A DNA stretch of 64,000 bases from Dichetophora obliterata (lineage: Eukaryota; Arthropoda; Insecta; Diptera; Sciomyzidae), in contig OY986438.1 in NCBI GenBank assembly GCA_963920525.1, positions 214,706,896 through 214,770,895 on the forward strand, read 5' to 3'. Shown here piece by piece: positions 58,411 through 64,000 of the stretch (position 1 is its first letter; every line of letters starts with the position of its first letter). Below the pieces are notes generated by a model. It made no database searches. It saw nothing but the letters and a program-made list of their open reading frames with translations, and was not told the origin of the DNA. Position numbers and translations under genes: made by a program.

Positions 58411-58636
58411 TAATAAATTTTTTGAGTGAAGGCTGTGTGCCATTCGGAAACTTTTCACTCGGATGATGAATTTTTGACAGTCGGAAAGAGAATTTTTGAC
58501 ACCAGTGAGGTAAGTATGATTGCCAAAAATTAATGTAGCCCCAGAGACCAGTAGAAATTTTTACAACCGGCAAAAAGGAAAAAGGAGTTTTGCTATATGT
58601 TTCAATTTATTGATTTCAGTTTAATAAGTACACTAA

Positions 58637-58864
58637 GCGCCAGTTTTTCAGTACGCGTTTAAACTTTAGTCAAATTAAACCTAGCTTAACTCACCAAAAT
58701 TGAACGTTTAACTCAGCTTAACTAGATATTTTAGCATTCATTGAAGTTAAATTGACTTCAATTATCATAAAATGTGGTTCTTTTTTTCCTAAACCGAGTT
58801 TAAGCGTCCAATTAAACGTTTTTGCATTTGACTAAAGTATAAACTCGCCCTGAAAAATTGGCCC
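58637..58864. mobile_element. PIF/Harbinger-type MITE with TAA target duplication
   Basis: Left end GCGCCAGTTTTTCAGTACGC and right end, read inward, GGGCCAATTTTTCAGGGCGA; both continue GTTTA.ACTTTAGTCAAAT. TAA flanks each end directly (58634-58636 and 58865-58867). A three-base TAA duplication with G.GCCA termini is the PIF/Harbinger signature. The 228-bp interior has ATTAAAC/GTTTAA motifs and no gene. Confidence 0.85.
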
Positions 58865-58867
58865 TAA

Positions 58868-59886
58868 GAGCTAGGCTCTTTTATAGTACAGCATAAACAT
58901 TAACGTTAAACCTGATATCAACTCATAAATTAAATATATAATAACCTTAATTATAAGACAAATCAGCTTAACCTTATTTTAACAAAAAATAACAAAATTA
59001 AACAGAATTGAGTCATGCTTAAACAATAAAAGAACAAAAGATGAAGGATTAAGTACATAATTAGATAGAAGAAAAATAAGACAGAATGGATTGCCTAAAT
59101 GGTCCTATCTCAATGATTTCCTTAAGCATTAATGGCAGCGCATTCTACAACCTTATGACGTTGTTGAAAAACAGGTTAGAAGATATCAACGAGCTGTGCC
59201 TCGGAACTATTAAAATATACAAAAAACCGTAAAAGAAAACCGGTTCCGTATACAAAAAAACAAAAGAAAACCTGTGGCAACATGTTGTAAATTCGAAAGT
59301 TTCGAAGTTGTCGAAATAATCGAAAGTCGGTATGTTGTAACACTTTCGACAGGCGATATTCGCGATAAAATATCACTTTGATTTGGTGGCAGTGATCTAG
59401 AAGCGAAGTAAATATAATAGCAAAGTTTTATTCATTTAAGCATGGTTTTATTTATTATTTATAATTTATTTAACACAGAAGTGTTTAATAATGATTTTAG
59501 TAAAGTTAGTAAAATAAGAAAAGTATTGAAAAGTATGTATTAGAGTATATACAAATCGTCGCATTACATATACAACATTAATGTCGTATGTGAAAATTTC
59601 CACATTTTTCCATATTTGCAGACATATTTCACAATAGATGACGATAGAATTTTCGTGAACTTACCGCTATTTTTTAGAATTTATAGCCCTTTTTTTTTCA
59701 AAAATCTCAAAAGGGCAAATTTTTACATACGATATTTATTTTTTCACCTTAGAATTTTGAATTGAAAACCTTACAACTGTTTGTTCAAATTTATTTCCCT
59801 TTTTGCCAAACAATTTTATTTGTTGAAAATTACTAATTTATAATTTTTAGTTTAAATTAATTTTTTTAAATAACTTTTTTGATATA
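58868..59886. other. No gene recognised
   Basis: AT-rich. 59270-59370 has several TCGAAA motifs and a TATCGCG-like block, possibly promoter-like, but no start or product can be assigned. Confidence 0.35.
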
Positions 59887-60081
59887 TTGATTCACGTTAT
59901 TAACATGCCAAGTATCAAAAAAAAAATCTTGCGTGCAGTTATTAAATGTTCGAAACAAACCAAATCGCATGTCGAACGAAAATGTTACAACATACTGAAA
60001 TGTAGAAAACTTTGCTTCGATGCTCGCTTCAACAGTGAAGTTACAACTGATGATATTGATATTCTATTAAATTTATTTTAA
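59887..60081 (+). CDS. Candidate small ORF, 64 aa, of unknown function
   Basis: An open frame from ATG 59887 (or the inner ATG at 59905, MPSIKKKILRAV) to TAA 60081, ending SEVTTDDIDILLNLF. It is basic at the start and acidic at the end, with less low-complexity bias than the many chance frames nearby. An AATAAA-like signal (TCAATAAAAATG) follows within 15 bases of the stop. No recognisable domain. It may be the last exon of a longer gene or chance. Confidence 0.2.
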   Translation: MIHVINMPSIKKKILRAVIKCSKQTKSHVERKCYNILKCRKLCFDARFNSEVTTDDIDILLNLF

Positions 60082-60539
60082 GGTCAATAAAAATGAATAC
60101 AAATCATATTCAAGATTTTTAAAAATTGGGCCAGTTTTATTAGCTTAAGGACTTAAATTAAATATTTATGTTCAATTTGGAATTTCATTACATCTGACAT
60201 ACGCAATGTAATAAATTTTTATTTACTGCTGTTAACTTGCAAAACTAATGCACTGAATATACTTTTTTAATATTTATAAATATGGCCGATAAAGAGTTAA
60301 TACGTGTTCAAGGATGTTTTATGGTTAGCTGATTGGTCGACTGAGTATGAGTCAATATTTTTTTTCGTATAACAATCGATTGAACTCAAAATTTGGCAGT
60401 AAGTGTATTTCGAGTATGGCAACTTTAAGGCATAAGGCGATTTCTTAGGTCCGGTTAAAAAGAAAGCTTTAACACTGATACTGATTTTTCTTAAGTATAT
60501 TTTATAAGTGGAATACAATCTAAACATTTGATTTAAAAA

Positions 60540-60760
60540 CATATTTTCAATTTATACAATAATTGCAAATTTTTGTTTGCAAATTTTTAATGTTTACACA
60601 AGTTTTGTTTTTATAACTAAGTTATTTTACCCAAGACAATTACATTCCTTGAAGCTCTTAATTTAATTGTGAATAAAAGAATATGCAGTAGAAAACGTAG
60701 CAGTCAAATTCGTCTTAGAAAAAGTATGATATATAGGCAACTGAGGGTTCATTAGCTGAG
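60540..60760 (+). repeat. Dispersed repeat R, left-part fragment
   Basis: GTAGAAAACGTAGCAGT, then AAAAGTATGATATATAGGCA and ACTGAG match 6785-6875 of copy 2. Non-coding. Confidence 0.5.
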
Positions 60761-61093
60761 AAGACGTCAAAAAATTTCTGGATAACACTTTCATGTTTCA
60801 TTTGGCACATCACAAAGGACAATTCAATTTCAATAGATATAAATTTTCTTCAAGTCGGCATTTTCTTTCCTAACACGAGTAAAAAGTTTCCGAATGGCAC
60901 ATAGCCTAAATATGTAAATTTTTCACCATAAGCTGGAATAAGACCGGTAATGCATATAGCCAAGGACCCACAAATATTCACGAGTATTTCCTCACTTAAA
61001 AGAACATGTTATAATAAAACTAGGTTTGAAGAAGCTTCTTGACTTAGCAGTCGTGTACTGTGAAACTTTTTATATAAGTTATTTTTGGGGATT

Positions 61094-61351
61094 TCAGCTC
61101 ATCCAGAGAATCAAAGAAAGTGTAATCGTAGTCACTGTGCAGACCCGTCTCAATTTCACTGTTGATCTCTGTTTTATTTCTTCATATTTATCTTCTACTT
61201 GGTTGATTTTCTGTTGGTTGAATGCTGATGCCTGCCAAAATTTGTATTCCCTCTTTTGTATGGGTAGGTGGCGGTCGTCGCCAGGCTGTCCTCCCAAGGA
61301 ACAAAAAAGTGCGAAAAGTGCGAAGAAAGGTGCCACAATAAATAACGTCAT
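61094..61351 (-). CDS. Candidate small ORF with a hydrophobic N-terminus, 85 aa
   Basis: Begins MTLFIVAPFFALFALFCSLG, shaped like a signal peptide, followed by a charged stretch (KREYKFWQASAFNQQKINQV, EDKYEEIKQR). No known family. The surrounding DNA is less AT-rich than most of the window. Could be the first exon of a secreted protein or a chance frame; a plus-strand frame overlaps it. Confidence 0.2.
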   Translation of the reverse strand: MTLFIVAPFFALFALFCSLGGQPGDDRHLPIQKREYKFWQASAFNQQKINQVEDKYEEIKQRSTVKLRRVCTVTTITLSLILWMS

Positions 61352-61375
61352 TTTAATATTATATACGACCTGAAC

Positions 61376-62126
61376 ATATATTATGACCGCATTACAGTCG
61401 CGTGCAAAACAAAATTATTCAAAAATATGAAATGGAAACAAACTGCCTGCCAAGTAAGTGCCTGTGTTGGGAAGTATGTGTGGGTGAGTGGGAGTGTGAG
61501 AAGGACAGAGCTCAAGTTTGAGATAGATGTCCTGTTTCTATTTTACAGACGCAAATTCATATGTAAATATATTGCTAAATAGGGTGTAAGAAAAAAAGAA
61601 AAAACAGAAAAAAGGATGCTTCCAACCAAAATAAGCCCCGGAATGGTGTTACTAAGTTGCCTCAATGCATTTGCCAGCAGATGCAGAGGTGGGCAATCAT
61701 GATTAGGAGTATAACACACAATCCCTCTTTCGCATTCCCCATCGTAGGTTGGACTCGTCCTGACATTCCTTTTTTTTTTATTTGTTTCTGAATTAGTATG
61801 TGTTTTACTGTGTTCATTTATTTGCATGCATTGTTTTTGCTGTGGTATTGTTGTTGAATTCTGAGTGCCCGCCAAAATTTATGAAAATTTATGGTGCGTG
61901 CAAATTTCAAACAACAGTTCTAAACGATTTTTTATTGCATGCATTTGGAGCAGAGCTCTTGTCAAGGATTTACCTTTTCCACTCAAGTGTCGACGTGTTG
62001 ATTGCAATTTATTGCACAACACAAACATATATTTAAAAAAACTACAATAAGTGGATAGAAGCAGGGTAAAAAAGAATGTGGTAATTTAAAAAACAATAAT
62101 ATTTTTTACTTAAGACCTTAGACAGC
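61376..62126. other. No gene recognised
   Basis: Host-like sequence without recognised coding potential; a 110-codon minus-strand frame (61543-61875) has no motif. Confidence 0.4.
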
Positions 62127-62136
62127 GTTTGGATTC

Positions 62137-62393
62137 AAGCGCGTCGGAAGCGAATTTCATCTGGGGGGGCAGTACAAATGGGGGGGCAGTACAAATGGTG
62201 GTGCAAAAAAAGTTCACCAAAATTTCTTCACATGAAACATGAAGAAGAGAGAAAGAAGAGGAAAATATATAATACAAAAATATTATCGTTGTAAAAAACT
62301 GACATTTTGAATAACTTTTTCTTTTAAATTGTTTATCTAGCTAAAAAAGTGCGGGGGCAACTGCGCCCCTTTCCCCCCGCTTCCGACGCCAAT
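62137..62393. mobile_element. GC-rich MITE with 10-bp target duplication
   Basis: GTTTGGATTC stands directly outside both ends (62127-62136 and 62394-62403). The ends share CGTCGGAAGCG (left 62142-62152; right as the complement, CGCTTCCGACG, 62378-62388). G-rich text next to the left end (two GGGGGGGCAGTACAAATG copies) and C-rich text next to the right end (GCGCCCCTTTCCCCCC) also pair. A 9-11 bp duplication suits Mutator-like elements, so a MULE-type MITE is my inference. Confidence 0.75.
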
Positions 62394-62981
62394 GTTTGGA
62401 TTCTATTCTAATCCCATAAGCTAAGGTCAAACAGTAATTTTCCTAAAACCTCATTTTGTCTCTGCTTCATCATCATCATCTATGTTCTGAAGCAGCTCGA
62501 TTAAGTTGATTTAGTTTCAAACAATATAATTTGACTTCCAAAAATTCATTCCTCCTCCCACCTTTTCCCAGACTTTTAGTTGTTTTTGTCTGAAAAAGTT
62601 TCCCACATAGGTCAAAAATGATACGATTTTGTAGGTTTTTGCTTGTTTGTGTTTTGTTTTTCAATTTCTAACCATTTGATTAATGGTATTTTTCGTACCC
62701 TACCTAAATGGTCACAAATAAAAAGAAGTACCAACTTATTATGGCTGGTTGTTGTTTTGCGTGTAGCGCAATTTCGCAGGAATATCTATCGTTTTTCCAT
62801 GGGTTTTTGTTGATTTTTCTTTTTTCTGATAAAAACACCAACATTTTTTCGGCAATCGTTTTTGCCGTTTTTATGCATGCTGAATGGTTACGGAATTTCG
62901 ACCCTTTTTTATTTATTTTCAGCCATTAGTTGCTGCAGGACTTTAAAACACCTCGAAAGTTGATTTCTTTATTGTGGTCAG

Positions 62982-63016
62982 TATAAAATGTGGTGATGGA
63001 GGAGGGCTGAGTCAGT
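62982..63016 (+). promoter_or_regulatory. Arthropod core promoter (TATA box plus TCAGT initiator)
   Basis: TATAAAA at 62982-62988 and TCAGT at 63012-63016 put the initiator A (63014) 32 bases downstream of the first T, the standard insect spacing. The sequence between is GC-richer than its surroundings. Transcription would run rightwards. A start codon for a long product is not seen before the window ends, so the coding exon may lie beyond. Confidence 0.45.
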
Positions 63017-64000
63017 CGTGGTTCGTTTCGAGTGCAAATTGTTTGAAATAAATAGCTACTTATTATTTTGCGGCAACTTAAGTCGGTTCTTACCACGCAC
63101 TACAGTTAACATTTCGCTGTGATTTCAGCCGAATCTAACAATCCCAATGATGTATCTGCCTTAATTTCATTAAATTGTGAAAATAAACAAATGGTTGGTT
63201 CATTATTAGTGTGTGCACACTTGGTCAATTTTAAAAGCTGCTCATTTCAAAGATCCCTTATTTGCATACGCGCTCATTTCACTCACACACTCCCATCCTC
63301 ATATTATGAACCCATATATAAACCATAAAAAATCGTCTTAAAACAATTTTCCTGAATGGCACATCAGCAACAGCTGTCCTCAACGTTTTTCCTTTCACTT
63401 TTTTTTTTGCAGTTTTTTGGTTATTTGTTTTGATTTTTTTCTCTGCTATGGCACAATAAAATAACCTTGGAGTCCCCGTTGGTCTATCGAATGTCGTCGG
63501 ACTCTCGTCAACAAAAGCCATCAAACTGCCAAAGGAGCTCATTTGAACAAGCTGCTGATTCGATTGATTTTGAAACCCAAGCCAGTTTTACGCTCCTTCG
63601 CATAAATTGAAAAAAAAAAAAAAAAAAATAAAATAAAATATATATAACAAAACAATATAAAATGGGGAAAAAGAAAAACTCAAAAAAATATGCAACAAAA
63701 AAAGGTAAAAGCACGTTGATCACACTGTTGTCCGTTGCTGTCCACTTTATTGTGCTCATAATTCATATTCAGGAAAACAATGTTGCTCCTCTTTGATGTG
63801 CACTCTGCTTTTTGGTATTTTTATATATTTTTTCGAATGTGGTCTGATGCCTTGCCCCTTTCCTGTTCTGTTGTGGGTCGACGTGATTGGCTTTGCTTTG
63901 CTTTGCTTGTGTAAGACAGTTTCCTAGTTATTGTTGTTGTGTTGTTGTATTTCCGTTTGCATTTCCCAATTTCGAAATGAATATTTGCTCGCCTTGCAGT
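63017..64000. other. Possible 5' UTR or intron, no coding exon recognised
   Basis: Follows the core promoter. Contains A-rich tract (63611-63650), GTT and GCTTT runs. No reading frame with homology in either strand. Confidence 0.35.

Noticed and set aside
1..64000. CRISPR arrays, rRNA genes, bacterial operons
   Set aside because: No regularly spaced direct repeats with unique spacers, no rRNA-like text and no bacterial gene organisation; the window is eukaryotic.

Overview
The window looks like intergenic or intronic DNA from an insect, most probably a higher fly. It is strongly AT-rich, has many (GTT)n/(TTG)n microsatellites and homopolymer tracts, contains spliced genes with short GT..AG introns, and carries the classic insect transposon load (hAT, PIF/Harbinger, mariner, pogo, jockey/CR1-like LINEs). 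There is no bacterial gene organisation. I found no convincing multi-exon host protein gene. The most host-like stretches are about 34.5-36 kb, 47.7-48.5 kb, 51.6-52.5 kb and 61-64 kb, and the last holds a good TATA+Inr core promoter. Species cannot be fixed from the sequence alone.

Layout. 0-0.33 kb: tail of a decayed LINE reverse transcriptase. 4.3-5.5 and 6.7-7.9 kb: two copies of a dispersed repeat (called R here), one carrying a 144-bp insertion with a 15-bp target duplication; a mariner transposase tail abuts the second copy. 9.09-12.80 kb: a DNA transposon with ~560-bp terminal inverted repeats and a decayed DDE-like transposase gene. 12.84-13.22 kb: a zf-TTF hAT fragment. 14.87-15.95 kb: a broken Myb/SANT-like ORF. 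16.2-19.5 kb: a hAT element whose three-exon transposase reads open through to 621 residues and whose two ends carry inverted arrays of a ~43-bp tandem repeat. 19.9-21.2 kb: Harbinger C-terminal half with repeat R inserted (inverted). 21.34-23.57 kb: hAT-like MITE with an 8-bp target duplication and a pogo-like MITE inside. 24.02-28.31 kb: an element with 13-bp perfect terminal inverted repeats, ACTAGT-rich ends and a spliced DUF4806-like gene.

28.9-34 kb: a fold-back MITE, a large hairpin, a three-layer nest of inverted-repeat elements and a Harbinger N-terminal half. 40.4-41.6 kb: a MITE and a mariner-like helix-turn-helix fragment. 41.6-45.4 kb: a plus-strand LINE split by a minus-strand LINE. 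45.5-47.35 kb: a minus-strand pseudogene of an unnamed transposon-like family split by a MITE. 50.3, 57.0, 58.6 and 62.1 kb: small MITEs, several with clear target duplications. 52.83-56.39 kb: a pair of inverted GGGAT/CCCGGGATCCCGGG modules that may bound a 3.6-kb element. 57.87-58.41 kb: a cluster of TACGAA motifs around a tRNA-like sequence.

The recurring theme is that several unrelated elements carry dense, family-specific short motifs just inside their ends (the 43-bp array, ACTAGT, TAAGTAT, GTTAAG). These are probably transposase-binding arrays. The two best candidates for something undescribed are the open-frame hAT with inverted satellite-like ends (16.2-19.5 kb) and the DUF4806-bearing element (24.0-28.3 kb).
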